This document shows, piece by piece, positions 8,083 through 15,256 of a DNA stretch of 21,363 nucleotides (the first letter of the stretch is position 1; every line of letters starts with the position of its first letter). A program made the translations under genes and the position numbers. Source of the DNA: CAZTXD01 sp964617995 (GTDB taxonomy: Bacteria; Actinomycetota; Acidimicrobiia; Spongiisociales; ZC4RG35); NCBI GenBank assembly GCA_964617995.1, contig CAZTXD010000053.1, positions 1 to 21,363 of the forward strand, in the 5' to 3' direction. The notes beneath the pieces were generated by a model, which worked only from the letters and a program-made list of their open reading frames with translations, made no database searches and was not told the origin of the DNA.

Positions 8083-8097
8083 CTCGCATCCTGCGAG
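8083..8097. repeat. Short hairpin next to left heptamer array
   Basis: CTCGCA and TGCGAG form a perfect 6-bp stem with a three-base loop, directly abutting the left heptamer array and upstream of the four-helix-bundle remnant. Function unknown. Confidence 0.5.
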
Positions 8098-8102
8098 CAC
8101 TG

Positions 8103-8432
8103 AACATCCGTCAAAGTTCCTCCGTGGACTTCGTCAGCATCGTACGCGAGGGAGTACGGAGCTCGGGAAGCAGAGGTCTTCCAATCATGGGTGCTTGCCT
8201 GCGAGAAAGCTCGTTGGAGCTCGCCCGGTTCCTGGATATAGCGTTCGGTTCTGCATGCGAGCTGGAGAGCCAGGTCATGCTGGCGCACCGGCTCGGCATG
8301 CTCGCCGACGAGAACGCCTCGGACGTTGGTCGCCGAATCCGGTTGGTGAAAACCCAGCTATACCGCCTGCGTCAACGCGTTCTCGCCGGACGATCCGAGC
8401 CACGGCGGAAGTGCGCTGGGACTGACAACTGA
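8103..8432 (+). pseudogene. Remnant of a four-helix-bundle (S23 / 23S-rRNA-IVS type) protein gene
   Basis: The readable frame from about 8187 gives RESSLELARFLDIAFGSA, then CELESQVMLAHRLGML, a recognisable C-terminal half of the four-helix-bundle family also found as ORFs in 23S rRNA intervening sequences. The family's hallmark SxPxNIAEG stretch, expected just before RESS, is absent from this frame. In the frame one base back, EVFQSWVLACEKA resembles a first helix but then runs to a stop. The best explanation is a deletion or frameshift that fused two broken parts. Upstream start candidates (GTG at 8124) have no ribosome binding site. It lies opposite in strand to the carboxylase genes on either side and between inverted heptamer arrays. 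Family assignment is fairly secure; pseudogene status is inferred. Confidence 0.6.
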
Positions 8433-8448
8433 CAACAGACAACTGACA
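8421..8448. repeat. Heptamer repeat array, right (CTGACAA units)
   Basis: Four tandem units of the form CTGACAA/CAGACAA end at the base of a large hairpin. Its orientation is opposite to the array at 8058-8082, so the two bracket the four-helix-bundle remnant like imperfect inverted ends. Confidence 0.8.
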
Positions 8449-8483
8449 TCCCTCTGTGAGCGGCTTGCCGCTCACAGAGGGAT
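8448..8483. terminator. Strong hairpin overlapping the carboxylase beta stop codon
   Basis: A perfect 16-bp stem (8448-8463 with 8468-8483) with a four-base loop. The stop codon of the minus-strand beta subunit gene (8472-8474) lies inside the right arm. No T tract follows on either strand. It could end transcription or translation-coupled readthrough from the beta gene, and from the remnant gene on the other strand. Confidence 0.55.
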
Positions 8484-10022
8484 GTTTCCGTGCTTCTTCT
8501 GCGGGAGTGAATCGCGCTTGTTCCGGAGCATGCGCAGGGCGCGGATGAGCTTCGTTCGGGTCTCCCTCGGCTCGATCACCTCGTCGACGAGACCCAGCTC
8601 CGCCGCCCGGTAAGGATTGTTGAACCGGCTCTCGTAGTCGGCGATGAGCTCGGCCCGTCGGGCGTCGTGGTCGTCCGCCTCCTTCAGCTCCCGGCGGAAT
8701 ATGACGTTGACGGCTCCCTGGGCTCCCATCACGGCGATCTCGGCGGACGGCCAGGCGAACACCAGGTCGGCACCGACGCCCCGGGCGTTCATCACGAGAT
8801 AGGCACCGCCGTAGGCCTTGCGGGTGATGATCGTGACCCGGGGAACGGTCGCCTCACAGTAGGCATAGAGCAGCTTGGCGCCGTGTCGGATAATGCCGCC
8901 GTGTTCCTGGCTGACGCCCGGCAGGAACCCGGGGACGTCCACGAAGGTGAGGAGCGGGATGTTGAAGGCGTCGCAGAAGCGTACGAATCGGGCCCCCTTC
9001 TCCGAAGCGGTGATGTCGAGTGTGCCGGCCAGTGCCGACGGCTGGTTGGCGATTACGCCGACCGCATGGCCGTCGAGGCGGGCGAAGCCGACGACGATGT
9101 TCGGCGCCCACAGCTCGTGCACCTCGAAGAACTCGCCTTCGTCCACAACCGACTCGATGACCTCGACCATGTCGTAGGGCTGGTTGGCCGAGTCGGGGAT
9201 GATGGCATCGAGGGCGTCGTCGATGCGGTCGGGGCTGTCGGCCGGAGTGAAGTAAGGAGCCAGCTCGAGGTTGTTCTGGGGCAGGAAGGAAAGCAGGTAG
9301 CGCACCGCCTCCAGTGCGTCCTTGCCGGTGGGGAAGACGAAATGGGTGACACCGGACGTGCCGGCGTGGGTGGTGGCGCCGCCCAGGCCCTCCATGGACA
9401 CCTCCTCGCCGGTCACGGCCTTTATGACGTCGGGACCGGTGATGAACATGTGGCTGGTCTTGTCGACCTGGATGACGAAGTCGGTGATGGCCGGGGAGTA
9501 GACGGCTCCTCCCGCGCACGGTCCCATGATGACCGAGATCTGGGGGATCACCCCCGAGGCGCGAACGTTCCGCTCGAATATTCGCCCGTAGCCATCCAGC
9601 GATGACACGCCTTCCTGGATGCGGGCACCGCCGGAGTCCTTCAACCCGATGACGGGAGCCCCCACCTCCAGGGCCGTGTCCATGATCTTGCAGATCTTGT
9701 CTGCCACCGCAGCTCCCAGGCTCCCCCCAAACACCGTGAAGTCTTCGGCGTAGACGAATACCGTGCGGCCGTCGATGGTGCCGTAACCGGTGACTACGGC
9801 GTCGCCGAGCGGGCGCGTCTGCTCGATGTCGAACCCGATCGCCTGGTGACGGACGAACAGGTCGACCTCGTTGAACGAGCCTTTGTCGAGCAGCGTGTCG
9901 ATCCGTTCCCTCGCCGTGAGCTTGCCCTGCTCGTGCTGACGGTCGATCGCGCGCTGGCTACCGGCGTGCCGTCCCTCGTCCCGCAGCTTGCGGAGTTGCT
10001 CGATGCGCGCTTCGGTTTCCAT
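8472..10022 (-). CDS. Acyl-CoA carboxylase beta (carboxyltransferase) subunit
   Basis: Carboxyltransferase that moves CO2 from carboxybiotin to an acyl-CoA, 516 residues from the ATG at 10022. Crotonase-fold N- and C-halves are both present. The N-half has LTARERIDTLLD, KDSGGARIQEGV and the oxyanion segment GPCAGGAVYSPA. The C-half has DVPGFLPGVSQEHGGIIRHGAK, RKAYGGAYLVMN and AEIAVMGAQGAVN. Family and length match actinobacterial PccB/AccD5-type proteins. The residue after GGAY (Leu409) corresponds, as I recall, to the position that separates Streptomyces PccB (Asp) from AccB (Ile). Hydrophobic Leu makes a strict propionyl-CoA carboxylase call unsafe. The frame is open to 10130, but similarity begins at METEARIEQ. 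It is divergent from birA with only 31 bases between starts. Confidence 0.95.
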   Translation of the reverse strand: METEARIEQLRKLRDEGRHAGSQRAIDRQHEQGKLTARERIDTLLDKGSFNEVDLFVRHQAIGFDIEQTRPLGDAVVTGYGTIDGRTVFVYAEDFTVFGGSLGAAVADKICKIMDTALEVGAPVIGLKDSGGARIQEGVSSLDGYGRIFERNVRASGVIPQISVIMGPCAGGAVYSPAITDFVIQVDKTSHMFITGPDVIKAVTGEEVSMEGLGGATTHAGTSGVTHFVFPTGKDALEAVRYLLSFLPQNNLELAPYFTPADSPDRIDDALDAIIPDSANQPYDMVEVIESVVDEGEFFEVHELWAPNIVVGFARLDGHAVGVIANQPSALAGTLDITASEKGARFVRFCDAFNIPLLTFVDVPGFLPGVSQEHGGIIRHGAKLLYAYCEATVPRVTIITRKAYGGAYLVMNARGVGADLVFAWPSAEIAVMGAQGAVNVIFRRELKEADDHDARRAELIADYESRFNNPYRAAELGLVDEVIEPRETRTKLIRALRMLRNKRDSLPQKKHGNIPL

Positions 10023-10053
10023 CTCAGATACGTTTGACTCCCCGGGAGGTGGT

Positions 10054-10758
10054 GTGGATACACCATATTCGGTGATCGTGCTCGACGAGGTGACATCCAC
10101 CCAGGACGCCGCTCGCGCCGAAGCTTCCACGGGGCGGCCGGTGGTGGTGGTGGCTCACCGCCAGACCCGGGGCCGCGGCAGGTCCGACTCAGAATGGGCC
10201 ACGGCTCCCCGGGCGGTGGCAGTGTCGGCGGCGTGGCAGTGGGATTGGCCCACGAACCGCTGGTCGCTGATCCCGCTGGTGGCGGGGGTGGCCGCTCGTC
10301 GTGTCCTGGGTGGGGCCACGTCCCTCAAATGGCCCAACGACGTCCTGCTGGGAGAGGGAAAGGTGGCCGGCATCCTGGTGGAGTCGGCCGACGATCTGGT
10401 CATCACCGGGATGGGTGTGAACGTGCATTGGCCCCAGCCTCCGACCGGTGCGGTCGGCCTGCACCGCATCGACCACGGGGAGGGCGTCGGGCCCTCGCTC
10501 GCCCTCGAGTGGGCGAGGAGGCTCTGGGAGCTGAAACGAGCGGGGCCCGACTCGTGGCCCCGCGACGAGTATCTGGCGGCCTGCGTCACGCTGGGAAGGG
10601 AAGTGACCTGGTCTCCGGACGGAAGCGGCAGGGCCACCGATATCGGCCCCTACGGGTCGCTGAGTGTGGAAACCGCAGACGGACGCACCGTCTCGCTCAC
10701 CGCCGGGGCGGTGCAACATGTCCGAAGCACCGGCCGGCCCCCCACCGGCCGGGCGTGA
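10054..10758 (+). CDS. birA: Biotin--[acetyl-CoA carboxylase] ligase (BirA, no repressor domain)
   Basis: Activates biotin as biotinyl-AMP and attaches it to the carrier lysine of biotin enzymes, here presumably Lys546 of the neighbouring carboxylase alpha subunit. The 234-residue protein has EVTSTQD near the N-terminus, the biotinyl-AMP loop TRGRGRSDSEW at 39-48, LKWPNDVLLGEGKVAGILVE at 91-110 and GMGVNVHW. There is no N-terminal helix-turn-helix, so it is a class I ligase without DNA binding. GGGAGGT ends four bases before the GTG at 10054. A leaderless start at GTG 10072, with TTGACT at 10034 and TACACC at 10059 as promoter, is an alternative. The short C-terminal domain is the usual SH3-like cap. 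Confidence 0.93.
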   Translation: MDTPYSVIVLDEVTSTQDAARAEASTGRPVVVVAHRQTRGRGRSDSEWATAPRAVAVSAAWQWDWPTNRWSLIPLVAGVAARRVLGGATSLKWPNDVLLGEGKVAGILVESADDLVITGMGVNVHWPQPPTGAVGLHRIDHGEGVGPSLALEWARRLWELKRAGPDSWPRDEYLAACVTLGREVTWSPDGSGRATDIGPYGSLSVETADGRTVSLTAGAVQHVRSTGRPPTGRA

Positions 10759-10858
10759 CCCCGTAACGATCCGGTAGCGGTCGCCGGTGACTTCCGACTG
10801 TGATGACTTGTGGGGGGTACTGCCCCCCACACCCCCCACGGCTGCTCGTCCCAGGGGC

Positions 10859-10958
10859 NNNNNNNNNNNNNNNNNNNNNNNNNNNNNNNNNNNNNNNNNN
10901 NNNNNNNNNNNNNNNNNNNNNNNNNNNNNNNNNNNNNNNNNNNNNNNNNNNNNNNNNN
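10859..10958. other. Assembly gap (100 N)
   Basis: Exactly 100 unknown bases within the first 158-bp repeat unit. The flanking anchors remain in register with the 158-bp period, so the gap may be sized correctly, though 100 is also a common placeholder and the true number of units is unknown. Confidence 0.98.
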
Positions 10959-11073
10959 TGTTGACTTGTGGGGGGTACTGCCCCCCACACCCCCCACGGC
11001 TGCTCGTCTCAGGGGCCGGGGTGGTCGGGGCCATCCGCGGCAGCCGGTCTCGCCGGCCGTCGTCTCCCGCCTC

Positions 11074-11098
11074 ACCGACAACCGAAAACCGACAACCG
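11074..11098. repeat. Heptamer array inside repeat unit 2
   Basis: Three CGACAAC-type heptamers (one is CGAAAAC) end the second 158-bp unit. Confidence 0.75.
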
Positions 11099-11232
11099 CC
11101 TGTGGACTTCCGACTGTGTTGACTTGTGGGGGGTACTGCCCCCCACACCCCCCACGGCTGCTCGTCTCAGGATCCGGGGTGGTCGGGGCCATCCGCGGTT
11201 GCCGGTCTCGCCGGCCGCCGTCTCCCGAGCCA

Positions 11233-11270
11233 CCGACAACCGACAACCGACAACCGACAACCGATAACCG
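11233..11270. repeat. Heptamer array inside repeat unit 3
   Basis: Five CGACAAC-type heptamers, the last reading CGATAAC, end the third unit. The larger copy number makes this unit 13 bases or so longer than the previous one, indicating heptamer expansion or contraction. Confidence 0.85.
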
Positions 11271-11291
11271 GTACCGACTTCCGACTTGAAG

Positions 11292-12092
11292 TCAGCCCAG
11301 ATCCTGGGGCGCGGCCGGAGGAAGCGTCTGCTGGAAGAACTGGATGAGGCGGTGCTCGGCGTCGGCAGCCGCATCGGTGTGGAACCCGTCCGCCTCGATG
11401 TCGAGGAAACCATGACCCGCTCCCTCGTAGAGCAGCCACTGTCCCGACTCGTTGCGCCGCTGCGCCTCATCGACCGTGGCGACGTCGATGAGCTCGTCCT
11501 CGGCTCCATACAAGCCGAGGAGGGGCACCGACAGGTGATCGAGCACCTCGGCGACGGGCCGCTCGCGCTCCTCGTCTCCTGTGAGCGGCGTGTAGCAGAT
11601 CGCCGCCGACCGCACCCAGGGCCGGGTGGCTGCGGCGTTGAGGGCGAACCTGCCTCCGACGTCCAGACCCAGCACACCGACCGCATCGGCGTGTGCCCAG
11701 TCGACGTCGTCGCTGACCAGGAACTCGTGCACCTCGTCGAGGTCGGTGGCCGCCCGTCGGTCTGACAGGTTGTGATAGTCCTCGACGGGGTCACCCGAGC
11801 GCTGCCGATAGAGCTCGAGCGTCAGGGCTGCTATCCCATGGCGGGCGAATCGTCTGCACAGGTCCTTCTCGTGGGGGGTAAGGCCGTCGATGTTGGGGAC
11901 AACGATGACCACGGGGAACACGCCGGCGTTGTCGGGACGTGACAGGTAACCGGGGCGGTACCCGGCGCCGACGGGCACCGAGAAGGGGCTGTACATGATC
12001 GGATAGGTGCCCTCATGGTCGAGGACGGCCAACCTGGAACCTCCTGGCGCTGGGTTTCGACCGGGAGCGTAATCGGTTGACCCGAACACCAT
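11292..12092 (-). CDS. Dienelactone hydrolase family protein with Asp at the nucleophile position
   Basis: Alpha/beta-hydrolase of the dienelactone hydrolase family, 266 residues. VVIVVPNIDGLTPHEKDLCRRFARHGIAAL is the typical oxyanion-hole and helix A region. The nucleophile elbow, normally GxCxGG, reads GLDVGG, putting Asp144 where the Cys (or Ser) should be. The acid residue is in GAEDELID (about 199-203) and the His is His227 in GAGHGF, as in the family. An Asp nucleophile is used by haloalkane and fluoroacetate dehalogenases, but those belong to other branches. The protein may be a dehalogenase-like or epoxide-type hydrolase, or catalytically altered. No signal peptide. GGGAG precedes the ATG at 12092. 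It converges on the repeat array and is divergent from the LCP gene. Confidence 0.88.
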   Translation of the reverse strand: MVFGSTDYAPGRNPAPGGSRLAVLDHEGTYPIMYSPFSVPVGAGYRPGYLSRPDNAGVFPVVIVVPNIDGLTPHEKDLCRRFARHGIAALTLELYRQRSGDPVEDYHNLSDRRAATDLDEVHEFLVSDDVDWAHADAVGVLGLDVGGRFALNAAATRPWVRSAAICYTPLTGDEERERPVAEVLDHLSVPLLGLYGAEDELIDVATVDEAQRRNESGQWLLYEGAGHGFLDIEADGFHTDAAADAEHRLIQFFQQTLPPAAPQDLG

Positions 12093-12111
12093 CTCATCTC
12101 CCGGTGTCTAG

Positions 12112-12117
12112 TACACT
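12112..12117 (+). promoter_or_regulatory. Possible -10 element (TACACT) for the LCP gene
   Basis: TACACT, preceded by TAG, lies 18 bases upstream of the ATG at 12136, which itself has no Shine-Dalgarno sequence. The downstream bases resemble those after the TACACT at 21212. No -35 at standard spacing; a TTGACC at 12077 is too far. Confidence 0.4.
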
Positions 12118-12135
12118 GCCGGGGTTCCCACTGCC

Positions 12136-13185
12136 ATGTCCCGGCATTCCTCTCCACGCTCCTCGCGCACGCGCCGTGCCCTTCCCCGATGGTTGAAAGT
12201 CACCGTCATCTCCGCACTCGCCCTCGCCAACCTCGCCGCCTTCGGCGTGTGGTGGACGATCAACACCGCCGAGGAGGCGTTCCGTGACAACGCCCAGCGG
12301 CTGGAGGAAGTCGTCCCGGAACTGACGGAACGGCCCCGGGCTGCTCATGAGCCGCTCTACTTCCTGTTGATCGGGAGCGACAGCCGCGAGGGTGTGGACA
12401 CCTCCGTGTTCGGGGACTTCGGGGGAGCCCGAGGGGATGTCGTGATGGTCGCCCGCATCGACCGGGACGCCGGCAGCGCCCAGCTCCTCAGCATTCCCCG
12501 CGACACCCTCGTGACCATCGAGGGTCACGGAGAGAACAAGATCAACGCCGCCTACGCTTTCGGGGGAGCGCCCTTGATGGTCAGGACGGTGCGGGACGCG
12601 CTCGACGTTCCCATCCATCACTACGTCGAGGTCGGGTTCGCCGGCTTCCAGGACCTCGTCGACGAGCTGGGCGGCGTGGAGATGACATTCGCTCACCCCG
12701 CCCGCGACCTCAAGTCACGCCTGGACGTACCGGGAGGGTCCGTGATCCTCGACGGGTACCAGGCACTGGCCTACGCCCGGAGCCGTTCCTATCAGGAGCT
12801 ACAGGGCGGAACCTGGCGCAGCGTGGAAGCGTCCGACATCGGCAGGACCCAGCGCCAGCAGACCCTCGTGTTGGCGATCGTCCAGCAGCTCAAGCGGCCG
12901 GCGACGCTGGCGGAGACCGGCTCGGTCGTCGCCTCCATCGCCCAGCACATGACCGTGGACGCGTCCCTGGCGGACTCGTCGCTGGCGGAGCTGGTGTTCT
13001 CGATGCGGGGCATCGGCGGAGGCGACATCGAGACGGCCACGATTCCCACCGTCGGGACGGTCCGGAGCGGAGCGTCGGTGCAGCTTCTCGAGCAGCCGGG
13101 AGCCGACACGATGCTGGCGGCGTTCCAGGCGGGCAGGCCGATGGACACGGTGGAAAGCGTCTCTATCGTGTCGGGGGAATCTTGA
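12136..13185 (+). CDS. LCP (LytR-CpsA-Psr) family cell-wall glycopolymer transferase
   Basis: Membrane-anchored enzyme that attaches polyprenyl-phosphate-linked glycopolymers to peptidoglycan outside the cell. Of 349 residues, a basic N-terminus and one membrane segment (about 19-42) precede the LCP domain. Conserved pyrophosphate- and metal-binding residues are visible: LLIGSDSR with Arg84, ARGDVVMVARID with Arg99 and Asp101, SIPRDT with Arg122 and Asp123, KINAAYAFGG, LAYARSRS with Arg215 and Arg217, and DIGRTQRQQ. There is no LytR_C domain. The UDP-sugar dehydrogenase gene follows 43 bases later, suggesting the attached polymer may contain uronic acids. Which glycopolymer is handled cannot be read from sequence. 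Confidence 0.93.
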   Translation: MSRHSSPRSSRTRRALPRWLKVTVISALALANLAAFGVWWTINTAEEAFRDNAQRLEEVVPELTERPRAAHEPLYFLLIGSDSREGVDTSVFGDFGGARGDVVMVARIDRDAGSAQLLSIPRDTLVTIEGHGENKINAAYAFGGAPLMVRTVRDALDVPIHHYVEVGFAGFQDLVDELGGVEMTFAHPARDLKSRLDVPGGSVILDGYQALAYARSRSYQELQGGTWRSVEASDIGRTQRQQTLVLAIVQQLKRPATLAETGSVVASIAQHMTVDASLADSSLAELVFSMRGIGGGDIETATIPTVGTVRSGASVQLLEQPGADTMLAAFQAGRPMDTVESVSIVSGES

Positions 13186-13228
13186 TCGAGGGGTGCCGAC
13201 AACAGCACGCTGTGACGAAGGAGAGGAC

Positions 13229-14503
13229 ATGAGCAAGACCATCAGCGTGATAGGAGCCGGATACGTCGGGCTGGTGACGGCCGCCGGGTTGGCTCACCTG
13301 GGGCATCGCGTCCGGGTGGGGGAGCGGTCCCTCGAACGCGTGGCGGAGCTGGAGAGGGGTGAGGTCCCCATCTACGAGGTGGGCCTGTCCGACCTCCTCG
13401 AGGAGGGTCGTGGCGCGGGGCTGCTCTCCTACCACACCGACAACGTCGAAGCCGTTGCCGGGACCGAGTTCGTCTTCCTGTGCCTTCCCACCCCCCCGGA
13501 TGCCGAGGGCCGCGCCGACCTCACCTTCGTGGAGGGGGTGCTCGACGAACTGGCGACGGAGGTGGACGACGACTCGGTCTTCGTGATCAAGTCGACGGTC
13601 CCTCCCGGCTCGGCCGCTCGCTTCGTCAAGCGCCTCGCCGGCCTGGGGAGCCCCGCCCGTCTGGCCTCGCATCCCGAGTTCCTCCGCGAGGGCAGGGCGG
13701 TGGGCGACTTCCTCCACCCCGATCGAATCGTGGTGGGAGCGGACGCCCCCGAGGTGGCGGCGGGAGTCGTCGACCTGTACCCCGACGTGCCCGCCGTGGT
13801 GACCGACCTCACCTCCGCCGAGATGATCAAGTACGCCTCCAACTCGTATCTCGCGGCCCGGCTGACGTTCGTGAACACCCTCGCCAACCTATGCGAGGCG
13901 GTCGGCGCCGACATCACCGACGTCATCGACGGAATGGGCCGGGACCACCGAATCGGCCCCCATTTCCTCCAGCCCGGGCCCGGCTACGGGGGATCCTGCT
14001 TCCCCAAGGACACCGAGGCACTGATCGCTCTCGCCGAGGACGCCGGGTACGACTTCAAGCTCCTCAAGTCGGTGATCGAAGCCGACGCCAGCCAGCGGAT
14101 CCGGGTGGTCGAGAAGATCCGCCAGGCTGCCGGAGGGGGACTGAGGGGCCGGAAGGTCGCCATATGGGGCCTGGCGTTCAAGGCCGGCACCGACGACGTC
14201 AGGGAGTCGCCCGCCCTGCGGGTCGCCCACGCCATCGACCGGGAGGGTGCCGACGTCGTGGTCTACGACCCGGAGGCGACTTCATCGGAGATGACGATGG
14301 CCGAGTCGGCCCTGGAGGCCGTCCGGGGTGCCGACGTGCTCGTGGTCGCCACCGAGTGGCCCGAGTTCACCCAGGTGGATCTCGCCCAGGTGCGCAAGCT
14401 GATGCGGGGCCACCGCATCGTCGACACCCGCAACCTCCTCGACCCGGGACAGGTCAGGGCAGTCGGCTTCGACTACGTGGGGATGGGCCGGCCCCTGGCC
14501 TGA
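13229..14503 (+). CDS. ugd: UDP-glucose 6-dehydrogenase family protein
   Basis: NAD-dependent four-electron oxidation of UDP-glucose to UDP-glucuronate, feeding envelope polysaccharide synthesis. 424 residues from an ATG with GGAGAGG upstream. The Rossmann motif GAGYVG is at 9-14. KSTVPPGS, then HPEFLREG with catalytic Glu150, then EMIKYASN with Lys201, follow. Catalytic Cys257 is in GPGYGGSCFPKD. The C-terminal domain has WGLAFKAGTDDVRESP. All hallmark residues are intact. GDP-mannose dehydrogenases share the fold, but the Cys motif and length fit the UDP-glucose class. It probably belongs with the LCP gene just upstream. It converges with cofE. Confidence 0.93.
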   Translation: MSKTISVIGAGYVGLVTAAGLAHLGHRVRVGERSLERVAELERGEVPIYEVGLSDLLEEGRGAGLLSYHTDNVEAVAGTEFVFLCLPTPPDAEGRADLTFVEGVLDELATEVDDDSVFVIKSTVPPGSAARFVKRLAGLGSPARLASHPEFLREGRAVGDFLHPDRIVVGADAPEVAAGVVDLYPDVPAVVTDLTSAEMIKYASNSYLAARLTFVNTLANLCEAVGADITDVIDGMGRDHRIGPHFLQPGPGYGGSCFPKDTEALIALAEDAGYDFKLLKSVIEADASQRIRVVEKIRQAAGGGLRGRKVAIWGLAFKAGTDDVRESPALRVAHAIDREGADVVVYDPEATSSEMTMAESALEAVRGADVLVVATEWPEFTQVDLAQVRKLMRGHRIVDTRNLLDPGQVRAVGFDYVGMGRPLA

Positions 14504-14508
14504 GAGCC

Positions 14509-14553
14509 GCCTTCTTTGGACCCCTGCAAACGGAGGTCAGGAACCGAAGAAGG
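14509..14553. terminator. Possible bidirectional hairpin between convergent ugd and cofE
   Basis: CCTTCTT at 14509-14515 can pair with AAGAAGG at 14547-14553, with GGACC/GGTC-type pairing inside, in the 51-base gap between two convergent genes. The pairing is short and interrupted, so this is a weak call based mostly on position. Confidence 0.3.
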
Positions 14554-14554
14554 G

Positions 14555-15256
14555 TCAGCGGAAGAGGTCCTCTTCGGGGGGGCGCACCACGTCCTCCCGC
14601 ACCGACCCCGGGCCGGGGGGTGCCTCGACTCCCCTTACCAGAACCGCACAGATTCCCGTGGCCTTGCCCATCACCAGGTCGGCGGCGGAGGCGATCTCGT
14701 CGGCGACGTTCACCTCGGTCACGTCCAGTACCCGGCCGAAGCTGTCGCTGGTACCGCGCAGATCCGCGATCGGGGACATACCCGCCACACCGAGGGCGAC
14801 GTCCACCAGCCCCCGCCGCCACGGTCGCCCGAAGGTGTCGCTGATCACCACCGCCGGACCGACGCCCAGCTCGGCGGCGATCCGGTCCCGTATGCGGCGG
14901 GCCGAGCGGTCCGGGTCGTCGGGCAGCAGCACCGCCGTGCCGGGAGCGGCGTTGGAGCGGTCGACCCCGGCGTTGGCGCAGACGAAGCCGTGGCGGGTCT
15001 CTGCGATCACCAGATCCCCCCGCCGGCGGAGTATCCGCACCGCCTCTCTCTCCACGGTCTCCCGGTGGGCGTCCGGCCCGTCGTGAGAGAGGGTCGTCAC
15101 GGCCCCCTCCGCCTTCGACACCACCTTGTGGGTCACGACGAGGACGTCGGCGTCGGTGGGCCCTATAGGCCGGAGGGACGCTGCCAGCATCCCGGCGAGA
15201 TCGTCGCCCGGCTCCACCTCGCCGATCCCGGTGACGGGCTCGATGGTGACTGTCAC
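14555..15256 (-). CDS. cofE: Coenzyme F420-0:L-glutamate ligase (CofE)
   Basis: GTP-dependent addition of L-glutamates to F420-0. 233 residues. VTIEPVTGIGEVEPGDDL, VVTHKVVSKAEGAV with the Lys pair, RHGFVCANAGVDRSN, and VVISDTFGRPWRRGLVDVALGVAGM are the conserved blocks of the family. The chain ends after the ligase domain, so it lacks the C-terminal flavin reductase domain fused in mycobacterial FbiB. The start is GTG and overlaps the cofD stop (GTGA), so translation of the two is coupled. The reductase step converting dehydro-F420 must be supplied elsewhere if the actinobacterial PEP route is used. Confidence 0.95.
   Translation of the reverse strand: MTVTIEPVTGIGEVEPGDDLAGMLAASLRPIGPTDADVLVVTHKVVSKAEGAVTTLSHDGPDAHRETVEREAVRILRRRGDLVIAETRHGFVCANAGVDRSNAAPGTAVLLPDDPDRSARRIRDRIAAELGVGPAVVISDTFGRPWRRGLVDVALGVAGMSPIADLRGTSDSFGRVLDVTEVNVADEIASAADLVMGKATGICAVLVRGVEAPPGPGSVREDVVRPPEEDLFR

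Larger units (their letters stand above)
10789..11287. repeat. Tandem array of 158-bp repeats between convergent genes
   Basis: Each unit opens with GACTTCCGACTG and TTGACTTG. A hairpin of GTGGGGGG and CCCCCCAC around TACTG follows, with a second C-run, CACCCCCCAC, directly after. Then come a conserved GC-rich stretch and CGACAAC heptamers. The GACTTG anchor is at 10805, 10963 and 11121, exactly 158 bases apart both times, even across the N gap. The last full unit is longer because it has more heptamers, and a partial unit (11276-11287) ends five bases before the stop codon region of the next gene. Since 158 is not a multiple of three and frames are not kept, it is non-coding. This accounts for the whole 10759-11291 intergenic stretch. 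Confidence 0.9.

Noticed and set aside
8103..8432. Small epsilon subunit of the acyl-CoA carboxylase between alpha and beta genes
   Set aside because: It is on the opposite strand, and the translation matches the four-helix-bundle family rather than the short acidic AccE/PccE type.
10034..10064. Strong sigma-70 promoter for birA
   Set aside because: TTGACT is a good -35, but the -10 candidates are poor or 19 bases away, so it is noted only as a possibility rather than annotated.
10789..11287. CRISPR array
   Set aside because: Units of 158 bp are contiguous with no unique spacers; the seven-base units are plain tandem repeats, and no cas gene is present.
10787..11289. Small proteins encoded in the repeat array (several overlapping frames on both strands)
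   Set aside because: The 158-bp period shifts the frame from unit to unit and no start has a ribosome binding site; the apparent proteins span the N gap.
13480..14844. 454-codon plus-strand frame across the end of ugd and into cofE
   Set aside because: Composition is Arg/Pro/Gly-rich, it overlaps a complete dehydrogenase and it crosses a convergent gene end.
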